A stretch of DNA of 64,000 bases from Pseudoxanthomonas broegbernensis (GCF_014202435.1 NZ_JACHGU010000002.1:496001-560000), one strand, 5' to 3'. Positions 43,000 to 55,388 are shown, counted from the stretch's first letter. Notes: a model not told the origin generated them from the sequence alone. Translations and numbers: made by a program.

Positions 43000-43725
43000 A
43001 TGGACACCCCCCTTCGACTCCTGATTCACGGCGCATCCGGGCGCATGGGCCAGGCGCTGCTGCGCCTGGCGGCCGAAGCGCCCGATGCCTGGCAGGTGGT
43101 GGCCGCCGTCACCCGGCGCGCGCCCGCGCAGCGCGTGGCCGACGGCGTGCCGTTCTTCGCCGCCGCCGAACTGGCCGCGGTGCCCGAATTCGACGCGGCC
43201 ATCGACTTCAGCCTGCCGGAAGGCTTCGACCCGGTGCTGGCGCTGTGCGTGGAGCGCGGCCGCGCGCTGGTGTCGGGCACGACCGGACTGGCGCCGGCGC
43301 AACGCGACGCGCTGGAGGCCGCCGCGCAGTCCATCGCGCTGCTGTGGGCCTCCAACTTCAGCGTCGGGGTGGCGGTGCTGAACGAACTGGTCGAACGCGC
43401 CGCGCGGGCGCTGCCGGGCTGGGACTGCGACATCGTCGAGTCGCACCACGCGCACAAGAAGGACGCGCCCTCGGGTACCGCCCTGACCCTGGGCGAAGCG
43501 GCCGCCGCCGGCGGGGCGCAGCCGCGCTACGCCAGCCTGCGCGCCGGCGACATCGTCGGCGAGCACCTGGTCCAGTTCGCCGGGCAGGGCGAGCGCGTGG
43601 AGCTGGTGCACCGCGCCACCAACCGCGACATCTTCGCGCGCGGGGCGCTGCAGGCCGCAACGCGCCTGAACGGGCGCGGGCCGGGCCTGTACAGCATGCG
43701 CGGGCTGCTGTTCGGCACGGCCTGA
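43000..43725 (+). CDS. dapB: 4-hydroxy-tetrahydrodipicolinate reductase
   Basis: Reduces the dihydrodipicolinate precursor with NAD(P)H on the way to diaminopimelate and lysine. 241 residues, slightly short (E. coli 273). NAD motif [43 protein letters not shown] and the catalytic [16 protein letters not shown]. The ATG at 43000 lacks an obvious ribosome site (TCCACTT precedes). Confidence 0.95.
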   Translation: MDTPLRLLIHGASGRMGQALLRLAAEAPDAWQVVAAVTRRAPAQRVADGVPFFAAAELAAVPEFDAAIDFSLPEGFDPVLALCVERGRALVSGTTGLAPAQRDALEAAAQSIALLWASNFSVGVAVLNELVERAARALPGWDCDIVESHHAHKKDAPSGTALTLGEAAAAGGAQPRYASLRAGDIVGEHLVQFAGQGERVELVHRATNRDIFARGALQAATRLNGRGPGLYSMRGLLFGTA

Positions 43726-43783
43726 GCCGCCGCCGGCGGGCCGGCCCGCCGCCCGGCCAGCGTTCCCTTTTGGGGGCTTCGCC

Positions 43784-43789
43784 GGTACA
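43784..43789 (+). promoter_or_regulatory. Candidate -10 box of carAB
   Basis: TACAAT, with a weak TTCCCT -35 at 43761-43766 and 17 bases between. The predicted leader to the carA GTG is about 115 bases and contains CCGGCGACAGGGC, also found in the palindrome at 21432-21531. Confidence 0.5.
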
Positions 43790-43910
43790 ATTCCCGCTCG
43801 CCTGTTACCCCATGCCCCGGACCGGAGAGACACCGAGTCCGCGGCTTTCTGCAGCCCGGCTTCCGCCGTGGCCGGCGACAGGGCTCCTCACTATCCTCAA
43901 GGCGAACCAC

Positions 43911-45035
43911 GTGACTCAATCCGCAATCCTCGTCCTCGAAGACGGCACCGTGTTCGAGGGCGACTCCGTAGGCGCCAGCGGCCTGTCGGTCGGCGAAGTG
44001 GTGTTCAACACCTCCATGACCGGATACCAGGAGATCCTCACCGATCCCTCCTATGCCCGCCAGTTGGTCACGCTGACCTACCCCCACATCGGCAACACCG
44101 GCTGCACCGCCCAGGACGACGAGGCCGCGCAGGTGTGGTCGGCCGGCCTGATCGTGCGCGACGTTCCGCGCCGTCCCAGCAGTTGGCGCAGCCAGGCGCC
44201 GTTGCAGGAATGGCTGGCCGCGCGCGGCGTGGTCGCCATCGCCGGCATCGACACCCGCAAGCTGACCCGCCTGCTGCGCGAGCGCGGCGCCCAGAACGGC
44301 GCGCTGATGGCCGGCGCGGGCCTGGACGTGGAGCAGGCGCTGGAGGCGGCGCGCAAGTTCCCCGGCCTCAAGGGCATGGACCTGGCCAAGGTGGTGAGCA
44401 CCACCGAGCCCTATCCGTGGAGCGAGGGCCAGTTGGACCTGGACCGCAACGCGTTCGCCCGCAGCGAGCCGAGGTTCAAGGTCGTGGCCTACGATTTCGG
44501 GGTGAAGCTCAACATCCTGCGCATGCTCGCCGGCCGCGGCTGCGAGGTGACGGTGGTGCCGGCGCAGACCCCGGCCGCCGAGGTGCTGGCGCTGAAGCCC
44601 GACGGCGTGTTCCTGTCCAACGGACCGGGCGACCCGGCGCCCTGCGACTACGCGGTGGCCGCCATCGGCGAGTTCGTGGCCAGGAAGATCCCGCTGTTCG
44701 GGATCTGCCTGGGCCATCAGTTGCTGGCCCTGGCCAGCGGCGCGAAGACCATGAAGATGGCCCACGGCCACCATGGCGCCAACCATCCGGTCATCGACCT
44801 GGACAGCGGCAAGGTGATGATCACCTCGCAGAACCACGGCTTCGCGGTGGACGAGTCCAGCCTGCCGGCCGCGGTCCGCGTCACCCACCGGTCCCTGTTC
44901 GACGGGACCAACCAGGGCATCGAGCTGGCCGATGCGCCTGCGTTCTCGTTCCAGGGCCACCCGGAAGCGTCGTCCGGCCCGCACGACGTCGCGCCGCTGT
45001 TCGACAGGTTCGTCGCGCTCATGGAGAAGAACTGA
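43911..45035 (+). CDS. carA: Carbamoyl-phosphate synthase small subunit
   Basis: Glutaminase subunit that feeds ammonia to CarB for arginine and pyrimidine synthesis. 374 residues. N-terminal domain [45 protein letters not shown]-terminal amidotransferase with C266 in [13 protein letters not shown] and the His/Glu pair in [14 protein letters not shown] start at 43911 with AAGGCG six bases upstream; it matches the usual M-T-Q-S-A-I-L start. An in-frame ATG at 43812 would add 33 Pro-rich residues and is not used. Confidence 0.95.
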   Translation: MTQSAILVLEDGTVFEGDSVGASGLSVGEVVFNTSMTGYQEILTDPSYARQLVTLTYPHIGNTGCTAQDDEAAQVWSAGLIVRDVPRRPSSWRSQAPLQEWLAARGVVAIAGIDTRKLTRLLRERGAQNGALMAGAGLDVEQALEAARKFPGLKGMDLAKVVSTTEPYPWSEGQLDLDRNAFARSEPRFKVVAYDFGVKLNILRMLAGRGCEVTVVPAQTPAAEVLALKPDGVFLSNGPGDPAPCDYAVAAIGEFVARKIPLFGICLGHQLLALASGAKTMKMAHGHHGANHPVIDLDSGKVMITSQNHGFAVDESSLPAAVRVTHRSLFDGTNQGIELADAPAFSFQGHPEASSGPHDVAPLFDRFVALMEKN

Positions 45036-45036
45036 C

Positions 45037-48275
<3,239 letters not shown>

Positions 48276-48279
<4 letters not shown>

Positions 48280-48752
48280 GAGCCCCGATGACGATCAAGG
48301 GCGCCCAGCGCCTGCGCGAGGAGCTGGAACACCTCAAGTCGGTCAAGCGGCCCGAGGTGATCGCCGCCATCGCCGAGGCGCGCGGGCACGGCGACCTCAA
48401 GGAGAACGCCGAGTACCACGCCGCCCGCGAGCAGCAGGGCTTCATCGAGGGCCGCATCAAGCAGTTGGAGAGCGAGCTCTCGCACGCCGACCTGATCGAC
48501 GTGGCCAAGCTCAACGCCGGCAGCAAGGTGGTGTTCGGCGCCACCGTGACCCTGGCCGACGTGGAGACCGACGAGGAAACCCGCTACCAGATCGTGGGCG
48601 ACCTGGAGGCCGATATCAAGCAGGGCCTGATCGCCATCTCCTCGCCGGTGGCGCGCGCGCTGATCGGCAAGGAGGAGGGCGATGCGGTGGTGATCGACGC
48701 TCCCGGCGGCAAGCGCGAGTACGAGATCGCCGGCGTCGAGTACCTGGGCTGA
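48276..48752 (+). CDS. greA: Transcription elongation factor GreA
   Basis: Rescues backtracked RNA polymerase by stimulating transcript cleavage. 158 residues. N-terminal coiled coil with [53 protein letters not shown], where the D/E pair at the tip (GDLKENAEY) carries the catalytic acidic residues, and an FKBP-like C-terminal domain with [17 protein letters not shown] start at 48276 overlaps the carB stop by four bases; ATG at 48288 is an alternative. Confidence 0.96.
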
Positions 48753-48777
48753 CGGTCGCGCCGGCGGGTTCCGCGCC

Positions 48778-49719
48778 ATGACCTCCATCGCCTTGCTGCT
48801 GCCCGAGCGCGCGCGCCTGGGCGGGACGCTGCCGGCGGTGGCCGGTGCCGCGCTCGGCCGCGCCGATCGGGAACAGGCCGACGCCGGCGGGCGGGCGCAG
48901 TTGCGCCGGCATTTCCGGCTGCTGCCGGACCATTGGCCGGCGGCGGCGCTGACCCGGCAGGCCGATGCCCCGGGCGATGCCACAGGCGCGGTATGGCTGC
49001 GGGCCGACCCGGCGCACGTGGCGCCCGACCTCAACGGCGCACGCCTGCTCGGCTGGGGCGAGGGCCTGGGCCTGGGCGCCGAGGATGCGCAGGCCCTGTT
49101 GCCCGCGCTGCGGCCGCTGTTCGGCGATGCCGGCTTCCTGCTCGATGCGCCGCATCCGGCGCGCTGGTACCTGCGCCTGCCCGAAGGCACGCGCCTGCCC
49201 GATTTCGCGGCTCCGGAAGAGGCGGTCGGCGAAGACCTGTTCCTGGCCCTGCCGCAGGGCGACGACGCGCTGGCGCGGCGCTGGCGTGCGCTGATCACCG
49301 AAGTGCAGGTGGTCCTGCACCAGCATCCCTGGAACGGCGAGCGCGCCGCGCAGGGCAAAGTGGCGATCAACTCGCTGTGGTTCTGGGGCGGCGGTGTCGC
49401 GCCGGACGCGGTGCAATCGCGCTACATGAACGTGCGCAGCCCCGATGCCCTGCTGCAGGCGCTGGCGCGCGCCGCCGGTGCGGCGATGACCGCGCCGCAG
49501 ACGACGGCCATGGCCACCGGCGACAGCCTGGTCGACCTGCGCCACCTGCGCTCGCTGGAGGTCTTCGTCCGCCATGTGTTGCCGCCGCTGCTGGAGTCGA
49601 TGGCGCAGGGCGAGTACGACACCCTGACGCTCGATTTCGAGGACGGCGCGCGCTTCCACCTGCGGCGCGGGCAGCGGTGGCGATTGTGGCGGCGGCCGCT
49701 GGCGGCGCTGGCGGGATGA
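48778..49719 (+). CDS. Conserved protein of unknown function (phosphoglycerate-mutase-annotated family)
   Basis: 313 residues. Homologues in xanthomonads are labelled cofactor-independent phosphoglycerate mutase, but I see none of that enzyme's metal-binding motifs (no DGWG, no DHGN). Features that can be seen: RWYLRLPEGTRLPDF, a conserved QVVLHQHPWNGERAAQGKVAINSLWFWGGG block (about 178-206), and a C-terminal EYDTLTLDFEDGARFHL. The sequence is soluble-looking with many Trp and Arg. It sits between greA and recJ with short gaps, so it is probably in the same transcript as recJ. The name should not be taken as function. Confidence 0.7.
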   Translation: MTSIALLLPERARLGGTLPAVAGAALGRADREQADAGGRAQLRRHFRLLPDHWPAAALTRQADAPGDATGAVWLRADPAHVAPDLNGARLLGWGEGLGLGAEDAQALLPALRPLFGDAGFLLDAPHPARWYLRLPEGTRLPDFAAPEEAVGEDLFLALPQGDDALARRWRALITEVQVVLHQHPWNGERAAQGKVAINSLWFWGGGVAPDAVQSRYMNVRSPDALLQALARAAGAAMTAPQTTAMATGDSLVDLRHLRSLEVFVRHVLPPLLESMAQGEYDTLTLDFEDGARFHLRRGQRWRLWRRPLAALAG

Positions 49720-49744
49720 GCCGGCCGCGCCGGATGGGCCGGGC

Positions 49745-51526
49745 ATGACCCCGGCCGCCTTGCGGATCCGCCGGCGGCCCGATGCCGCCGTGGACGGGCA
49801 CTGGCCCGACGCGGTGCCGCCGCTGCTGCGCCGGGTCTACGCCGCGCGCGGCGCCGCCGGCATCGAGGCCGCGCGGCCCCGGCTGGCGTCGCTGATGCCG
49901 CCCGACGGCCTGGGCGGCTTGGACGCGGCCACCGGGCTGCTCGAAAGGGCCATCCGCGAACAGCGCCACATCGTGGTCGTCGGCGATTTCGACTGCGATG
50001 GCGCCACCGCCTGCGCGGTCGGCGTGCGCGGCCTGCGGATGCTGGGCGCGGCGCGGGTTTCGCACGCGGTACCCAACCGCATGGTCCATGGCTATGGCCT
50101 GTCGCCGGCGCTGGTCGACGAGCTGGCGGCGCTGCGGCCCGATGTGCTGGTCACCGTGGACCACGGCATCGCCTGCCATGCCGGGGTGGCCGCCGCGCGC
50201 GCGCGCGGCTGGCAAGTGCTGGTCACCGACCACCACCTGCCGGGCGAGCGCCTGCCGCCGGCCGATGCCATCGTCAACCCGAACCTGCCCGGCGACGGCT
50301 TCCCCAGCAAGATGCTGGCCGGCGTCGGCGTGATCTTCTATGTGTTGCTGGCGCTGCGGCGAAGGATGCATTCGGACGATCGCCCCGATCGCGAGGATCG
50401 GGAAACGGCCATCCATGGCAGTGCTTCCCGGGAAAAGCGGTCCGAAAGGCGGCCCGACCTGACGTCCCTGCTGGACCTGGTCGCGGTGGGCACCATCGCC
50501 GACCTGGTGCCGCTGGACGCCAACAACCGCGCCCTGGCCGCCGCCGGCCTGCGTCGCCTGCGCGCCGGGTACGGCTGCGCCGGCCTGCGCGCCCTGATCG
50601 AGGTCTGCGGGCGCGACCCGGCGCGGCTGACCGCGGCCGACATCGGCTACGCCATCGGGCCGCGGCTCAACGCGGCCGGGCGGCTGGAGGACATGGCGCT
50701 GGGCATCGAGTGCCTGTTGACCGACGACATCGCGCGCGCGCGGGAACTGGCCGCCACGCTCGACGGCATCAATGCCCAGCGCCGCGCCGTCCAGCGCAGC
50801 ATGACCGACGACGCCGAGGCGGCCCTGTCGCGCGCGCGCCTGCCGGAGGATGCGACGGCCCTGGCGCCGTGCCTGTTCGACCCGCAATGGCATCCGGGCG
50901 TGGTCGGCCTGGTCGCCTCGAAGATCAAGGAGCGCCTGCACCGGCCGGTGGTCGCGTTCGCGCCGGCCGAGCCGGGGGCCTCGCTGCTGCGCGGCTCGGC
51001 GCGCTCGATCCCCGGGTTCCACGTCCGCGATGCGCTGGCCGCGGTGGCGGCCAGGCATCCGGGACTGGTGGAGCGCTTCGGCGGGCACGCGATGGCGGCC
51101 GGGCTGAGCCTGGAACTGTCCAACCTGCCGGTATTCGAGCAGGCGTGGCAGGCGCATGCGGCGCGCATGCTGGACGACGGCCTGCTGCAATCCGAACTGC
51201 TCAGCGACGGCGAACTGCGCCCGCAGGAATTCGACCGCTTCCACGCCGAGGCGCTGCGCGACGGCGGACCGTGGGGGCAGGGATTTCCCGAGCCGTTGTT
51301 CGACGGCCGCTTCGACGTGCTGGACTGGCGCACGGTCGGCGAGCGCCACCTGCGCCTGACCTTGCGCCGTCCCGAAGGGCGCGAGCCGCTGGCGGCGATC
51401 CATTTCGGCGGGTGGAGTGGCGATGCGCCCTCGCCGAGCGTGCACCTGGCCTATCGGCTGGCGCCCGACGACTACCGCGGCGGGCAGGCGATCCAGCTCG
51501 TCATCGAGCATCTCGCACCGGCCTGA
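49745..51526 (+). CDS. recJ: Single-stranded-DNA exonuclease RecJ
   Basis: 5-prime to 3-prime exonuclease of RecF recombination and mismatch repair. 593 residues. DHH domain motifs VVGDFDCDGATACAV, TVDHGIACH and VTDHHLPG; then LLDLVAVGTIADLVPLD, the DHHA1 region with GSARSIPGFHVRDAL and FGGHAMAAGLSL, and an OB fold. Residues about 206-236 (RRRMHSDDRPDREDRETAIHG.. to SERRP, split) are an unusual charged segment where homologues have a shorter, differently composed loop. Its last 26 bases overlap the convergent acyltransferase gene. Confidence 0.93.
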   Translation: MTPAALRIRRRPDAAVDGHWPDAVPPLLRRVYAARGAAGIEAARPRLASLMPPDGLGGLDAATGLLERAIREQRHIVVVGDFDCDGATACAVGVRGLRMLGAARVSHAVPNRMVHGYGLSPALVDELAALRPDVLVTVDHGIACHAGVAAARARGWQVLVTDHHLPGERLPPADAIVNPNLPGDGFPSKMLAGVGVIFYVLLALRRRMHSDDRPDREDRETAIHGSASREKRSERRPDLTSLLDLVAVGTIADLVPLDANNRALAAAGLRRLRAGYGCAGLRALIEVCGRDPARLTAADIGYAIGPRLNAAGRLEDMALGIECLLTDDIARARELAATLDGINAQRRAVQRSMTDDAEAALSRARLPEDATALAPCLFDPQWHPGVVGLVASKIKERLHRPVVAFAPAEPGASLLRGSARSIPGFHVRDALAAVAARHPGLVERFGGHAMAAGLSLELSNLPVFEQAWQAHAARMLDDGLLQSELLSDGELRPQEFDRFHAEALRDGGPWGQGFPEPLFDGRFDVLDWRTVGERHLRLTLRRPEGREPLAAIHFGGWSGDAPSPSVHLAYRLAPDDYRGGQAIQLVIEHLAPA

Positions 51527-52772
51527 TGGCCTCCTCGCCGGCGGGCGCCTCGTCGTTCGCCCGTGCGCGAGAGCCATCGGCTGTCCTCTTCGCCGTCTTC
51601 GCAGGGGACGGCAGGCGCTTGAGCCCGAACAGCGGGCGCAGCCAGCCGAACCGGCGGATGACGGTGTAGGCGGCCAGGCACAGGGCGAACGTCGCCAGCA
51701 CCAGCAGCGGGCCTTCGAGCGCAGGCGGGAGGTCCAGCGGCTTGAGATGGTGCGCCAACACCACGATCACGGTCTGGTGCAGGATGTAGACCGGGAACAC
51801 CGCCGCGCTCAGGTAGCGCAGGGCCGGGCTGTCGCCGGGTGCGAGGCGGCGGGCGAAGCCCAGCACGGCCACGATCGCACACCACTGGTCCAGGCCCCAG
51901 GCCGCGCGCATCGCCAGGCGCACCCAGGGAAGCGGGGCCAGGTCCGCGTAGGCGGCGAAATAGCCCACCAGCGCGGCCCAGGCCGCCAGCCACAGCGCCA
52001 GCGCCGTCCAGCGGACCCGGACGAGGGCGTCCCAGGCCGCCGGCGCGCGCGCGATCAGGAAGCCGAGCAGGAACACGCCGAAGTACTGGACGTGGTTGTA
52101 CCAGTCGCCGACCAGGGCGTGGGTGGACCCGAAGCGCTCGACCAGCAGCATCCGCGCCAGGCCCAGCGCCAGCGCCGGCCACAGCAGCACACCCCAGCCG
52201 CGCAAGGCCGGGACCAGCAGCGATCGCGTGCGTTCCAGCAACGGCCGGGCCCACTGCCACAGCAGCCACAGGGCCACGGTGTAGACCCACAGGTAGGCCA
52301 CGAACCACAGATGGTTCCAGGTGGGCAGGATGAGGCAGCCGTCCGCATCGCAGAAGCCGTCGTAGGCGGACAGGTAGCGGGCGTAGAAGACGGCGTAGCC
52401 CGCCTGCCAGCCGCCGGGCAACTGCTCGACCACCTCGTAATAGGACTGCGGGGGAACGACCACCAGCATGCCGAAGGCCAGCGGCACCAGCAGCCGCCAC
52501 GAGCGGGCGCCGAGGAACCGGACGCGCCCGCTGCCGGCATGCGCGGCCTGCTCGGCCCGGTCCAGGAGGTAGGCGGTCGCCACCCCCGATACCAGGAACA
52601 GCAGCGACAGCCGCCAGGGCGAGCTGAGCAGCATCAGCGGTTCCAGCGCGGGACCGGCATGCGGGCTTTTGACGTGCCAGTCCCAGCTCACGTAGTACAT
52701 GCCCACGTGGTAGAGGACCAGCAGCCCGAAGGCGCAGACCCGGATCCAGTCGAGGTCGTGGCGGCGTTGCAT
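51501..52772 (-). CDS. Acyltransferase family 3 membrane protein
   Basis: 423 residues with about ten transmembrane segments. The start RRHDLDWIRVCAFGLLVLYHVGMYY and PWRLSLLFLVSGVATAYLLDR are the typical Acyl_transf_3 (OafA/OpgC type) opening with the R-x10-H pair. The C-terminus (RLPSPAKTAKRTADGSRARAND) is basic and cytosolic. Such proteins acylate surface sugars or glycans. The acceptor here is not known. It is divergent from a LytTR regulator gene, which may control it. Confidence 0.88.
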   Translation of the reverse strand: MQRRHDLDWIRVCAFGLLVLYHVGMYYVSWDWHVKSPHAGPALEPLMLLSSPWRLSLLFLVSGVATAYLLDRAEQAAHAGSGRVRFLGARSWRLLVPLAFGMLVVVPPQSYYEVVEQLPGGWQAGYAVFYARYLSAYDGFCDADGCLILPTWNHLWFVAYLWVYTVALWLLWQWARPLLERTRSLLVPALRGWGVLLWPALALGLARMLLVERFGSTHALVGDWYNHVQYFGVFLLGFLIARAPAAWDALVRVRWTALALWLAAWAALVGYFAAYADLAPLPWVRLAMRAAWGLDQWCAIVAVLGFARRLAPGDSPALRYLSAAVFPVYILHQTVIVVLAHHLKPLDLPPALEGPLLVLATFALCLAAYTVIRRFGWLRPLFGLKRLPSPAKTAKRTADGSRARANDEAPAGEEAIRPVRDAR

Positions 52773-52981
52773 CGCGTCGGCTCCTGCGGAAGGGAATGCG
52801 GGGCAGGCTCGCGCAGACGGCAGGCCCCGGCCATCGCCAGGGGACGTGCCGCGGTGCCGGCGGGACGAGTCGCGGGACCCGGTGACGAATCGCCGCCGGC
52901 GGGCGCGGGGAGATGCGGCGGGTCGGCCCACCCGCGGCGCCTGCGCCGCCGGTACGGCGCGGGACGATGCATCGCGCCCGC

Positions 52982-52987
52982 TAGAAT
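52982..52987 (+). promoter_or_regulatory. Candidate -10 box of the LytTR gene, leaderless geometry
   Basis: TAGAAT is followed by six bases and the ATG at 52994. No ribosome site is present, so the transcript would begin at or next to the start codon. Confidence 0.55.
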
Positions 52988-52993
52988 GCACCG

Positions 52994-53881
52994 ATGACGC
53001 GGCCCGCCACGATGTCCTACGAACGCTACCTGCCCTGGAAGCGCTGGGTCGAAGCCGGGCTGTGGACAGTGCTGATCGCCGCCAACTGCGTGGGCAACAG
53101 CATGACCACCCTGATCGACCTGCGGCGGCAGGCCTCGGGCGTGCTGTCGTGGGAGCCGGCGGTGTGGGAGGCCAGCAGCGGCCTGGTGTGGCTGCTGGTG
53201 CTGATCCCGGGCATCGCCTGGTACACGCGCCGCTTCCCGCTGCACTGGGACAACTGGCGCCGGCGGCTGGCCGGGCATGCCGCGGCCAGCGCGGTGGTCT
53301 GCGCGGTGCACGTGGCCGGCATGGCGGTGCTGCGGATCCTGGCCTATCGCAGCCAGGGCATGGACTACGACTTCGGGCCATGGCCGCGCGAGCTGTGGTA
53401 CGAATACCTGAAGGACGTGCGCAGCTTCGCCCTGATCGTGATCCTGATGGAGGGCTACCGCTCCCTGCTGCGCCGCTGGCAGGGCGAGGCGAGCCTGCTG
53501 GCCGAGCCGGACGAAGGGCCGCCGGTGGAGCCGGTCGAGCGCCCCGAGCGTTTCCTGGTACGCAAGCTCGGCCGCGAGTTCCTGATCGCCGCCAGCGACA
53601 TCGAGTGGCTGCAGGCGGCCGGCAACTACGTCAACCTGCGCGTGCGCGGGCACGACTACCCGTTGCGCAGCACCATCGCCGGCATCCACGGGCGCCTGGA
53701 CCCGCGCCGCTTCGTCCGGATCCACCGCAGCTTCATCGTGGCCCTGGACCAGGTCGCCTCGATCGAGCCGCTGGAGACCGGCGATGCCCGCGTGCACCTG
53801 AAGGACGGCGGCGCGCTGCCGTGCAGCCGGCGCTATCGCCAGGCGCTGCGCGGGCGCATCGACGGCGGCGAGGGCGATTGA
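52994..53881 (+). CDS. Membrane-bound LytTR-domain regulator
   Basis: 295 residues. Residues about 20-155 carry four hydrophobic segments (GLWTVLIAANCVGN, SGLVWLLVLIPGIAW, AAASAVVCAVHVAGMAVL, VRSFALIVILMEGY). Residues 190-290 are a LytTR DNA-binding domain: FLIAASDIEWLQAAGNYVNLRV, YPLRSTIAGIHGRLDPRRFVRIHRSFIV, LPCSRRYRQAL. There is no receiver domain, so it senses through the membrane part, like the LytTR-inhibitor type regulators. The divergent acyltransferase gene is the nearest candidate target. Confidence 0.87.
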   Translation: MTRPATMSYERYLPWKRWVEAGLWTVLIAANCVGNSMTTLIDLRRQASGVLSWEPAVWEASSGLVWLLVLIPGIAWYTRRFPLHWDNWRRRLAGHAAASAVVCAVHVAGMAVLRILAYRSQGMDYDFGPWPRELWYEYLKDVRSFALIVILMEGYRSLLRRWQGEASLLAEPDEGPPVEPVERPERFLVRKLGREFLIAASDIEWLQAAGNYVNLRVRGHDYPLRSTIAGIHGRLDPRRFVRIHRSFIVALDQVASIEPLETGDARVHLKDGGALPCSRRYRQALRGRIDGGEGD

Positions 53882-53917
53882 TCCGCCCTCGCCGCGGCCG
53901 GGTGGGGAGCGCCGGAC

Positions 53918-54358
53918 TCAGGGCAGCACCGGCCGCAGGCCCACGCCCAGCCGGTTCCAGGCGTTGATGAGGGCCACGGCCATGGTCAGTTCGGCGATGC
54001 CGCGCGCATCGAAGTGCGCGGCCAGCGCCTCGTAGGCGGCATCGGCCGGCGCACCGGCGGGCAGGGCGGTCAACCGCTCGGCCCAGTCCAGCGCCGCGCC
54101 CTCGCGCGCGTCGAAGAAGCGGCTGTCGCGCCAGCCGGCGACGGTGTCGAGCTTGCGCGCCTGGACGCCGGCCTTGCGCAGCGCGCCGGCGTGCATGTCC
54201 ATGCAGTAGGCGCAGCCGTTGATCTGGGACACCCGCAGGAACACGAGTTCGAGCAGCTCCTGTCCCAGGTGGCCGCCGTGCAGGGCGGTGCTGGCGGCGT
54301 ACAGGCCCTGGAAGGCCTCGGGGACGTGCTTGGGATACTCGACGCGGTGGAACTTCAT
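53918..54358 (-). CDS. Carboxymuconolactone decarboxylase-family (AhpD-like) protein
   Basis: 146 residues, all helical. The reactive motif is C49-x2-C52-x3-H56 in INGCAYCMDMHAGALRKAG, as in AhpD alkylhydroperoxidases, so a thiol peroxidase or reductase role is likely. It follows the ECF41 sigma gene by 37 bases on the same strand. Genes of this family are the standard partners and targets of ECF41 sigma factors. Confidence 0.9.
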   Translation of the reverse strand: MKFHRVEYPKHVPEAFQGLYAASTALHGGHLGQELLELVFLRVSQINGCAYCMDMHAGALRKAGVQARKLDTVAGWRDSRFFDAREGAALDWAERLTALPAGAPADAAYEALAAHFDARGIAELTMAVALINAWNRLGVGLRPVLP

Positions 54359-54395
54359 GGCAGGGCTTCTCATGGCGGCCGACGTGGCGCCTTCG

Positions 54396-55322
54396 CTACC
54401 AGGACGCGGCGGCGGCCGGCGGCGTGACACCCAGCTTGTCCGGATTGGCCACGTTGAGCAGCTCGGCGATCCGCTCGCCATCGCTGACCGCGACCATCGC
54501 CGCGACAAGCACGTCGTCGCGGTAGCGCAGGATCGCCGGCTCGCCGTTGACCCTGCCCATGCGCCAGGCGACGGCCGGGTCGCGGCGGCGGTAGGCCGCC
54601 CAGAACAGGCGGGCGATGCGCTCGGCGCCCAGCAGCGGGCGGATCGCCGCCAGCGCCTTGCCGCCGCCGTCGGAGACCAGCCGCGCGTCCTCGCGCAGCA
54701 GGGCGGCGACCGCCTCGCGGTCGCCCTGGCGCGCGGCCTGCATGAAGCGCTCCAGCAGGCGGCGATGCCGCTGCGGCGACACCTCGAAGCGCGGCCTGCC
54801 CGCCTGTATGCGCTCGCGCGCACGGTGGACCATCTGCCGGCAACTGGCCTCGCTGCGGCCCAGCAGGGCGGCGATCTGCGCATGGTCGTAGTCGAACGCC
54901 TCCCTGAGCAGGTACGCGGCGCGCTCTTCCGGGCCGAGCCGTTCCAGGACGGCGAGGAAGGCCAGCGAGACCTGCTGCGCGGTCTCGGCCCGGCGCGCGG
55001 GACCGGGCGCGTCGTCGGCCCGGCCTTCGAGGCCCGCGCCGGCGGCGGCGTCCGATGCCTCGATCCGCAGCGGCTCCGGCAGCCACGGGCCGGCATAGCG
55101 CTCGCGCCGCGCCCGCGCCGCGCGCAGGCGGTCGATGCCCAGCCGGGTCGCGGCGGCGACCAGCCAGGCTTCCGGGTCGCGGACCGTGGCCGGCCCGGCC
55201 CGGTGCCAGCGCAGCCAGGTGTCCTGGACCACGTCCTCGGCCTCGGCGCGGCTGCCGAGCATGCGGTAGGCCAGCGCGAACAGGCGCGGGCGATGGGATT
55301 CGAAGGGATCGTCGGTATCCAT
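54396..55322 (-). CDS. ECF41-type sigma factor with SnoaL-like C-terminal domain
   Basis: 308 residues. Sigma region 2 (PRLFALAYRMLGSRAEAEDVVQDTWLRW, 12-39) and region 4 (LERLGPEERAAYLLREAFDYDHAQIAALLGRSEASCRQMVHRARERI, 126-172) are followed by a SnoaL-like extension (185-300). All three ECF41 hallmarks are present: WLPEP at 80-84 between regions 2 and 4, DGGGK at 218-222 and NPDK at 293-296. In studied ECF41 proteins the extension both activates and restrains the sigma factor, with no separate anti-sigma. None is seen here either. Next gene encodes the CMD partner. Confidence 0.93.
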   Translation of the reverse strand: MDTDDPFESHRPRLFALAYRMLGSRAEAEDVVQDTWLRWHRAGPATVRDPEAWLVAAATRLGIDRLRAARARRERYAGPWLPEPLRIEASDAAAGAGLEGRADDAPGPARRAETAQQVSLAFLAVLERLGPEERAAYLLREAFDYDHAQIAALLGRSEASCRQMVHRARERIQAGRPRFEVSPQRHRRLLERFMQAARQGDREAVAALLREDARLVSDGGGKALAAIRPLLGAERIARLFWAAYRRRDPAVAWRMGRVNGEPAILRYRDDVLVAAMVAVSDGERIAELLNVANPDKLGVTPPAAAASW

Positions 55323-55331
55323 GGAAGCCAG

Positions 55332-55358
55332 GACGGAACGGCGTGTGCCGGCGTGACC
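55332..55358 (-). promoter_or_regulatory. Candidate ECF41-dependent promoter of the sigma/CMD operon
   Basis: On the minus strand GGTCACG (55352-55358), 16 bases, then CGTC (55332-55335), nine bases before the ECF ATG. The reported ECF41 consensus as I remember it is TGTCACA, 16 bases, CGTC. Two bases of the -35 differ. It would make the sigma operon self-activated and nearly leaderless. Confidence 0.5.
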
Positions 55359-55382
55359 GGCGGCCGGGGAGCCGCTTTGGCC

Positions 55383-55388
55383 TAAAAT
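55383..55388 (+). promoter_or_regulatory. Candidate -10 box of the class I fumarase gene
   Basis: TAAAAT in an AT-rich island, 30 bases before the GTG at 55419. No clear -35. It is back to back with the ECF41 promoter. Confidence 0.4.

Noticed and set aside
43812-43910. Upstream ATG of carA giving 33 more residues
   Set aside because: The added residues are Pro-rich and unlike CarA; the GTG at 43911 has a ribosome site and the conserved start.
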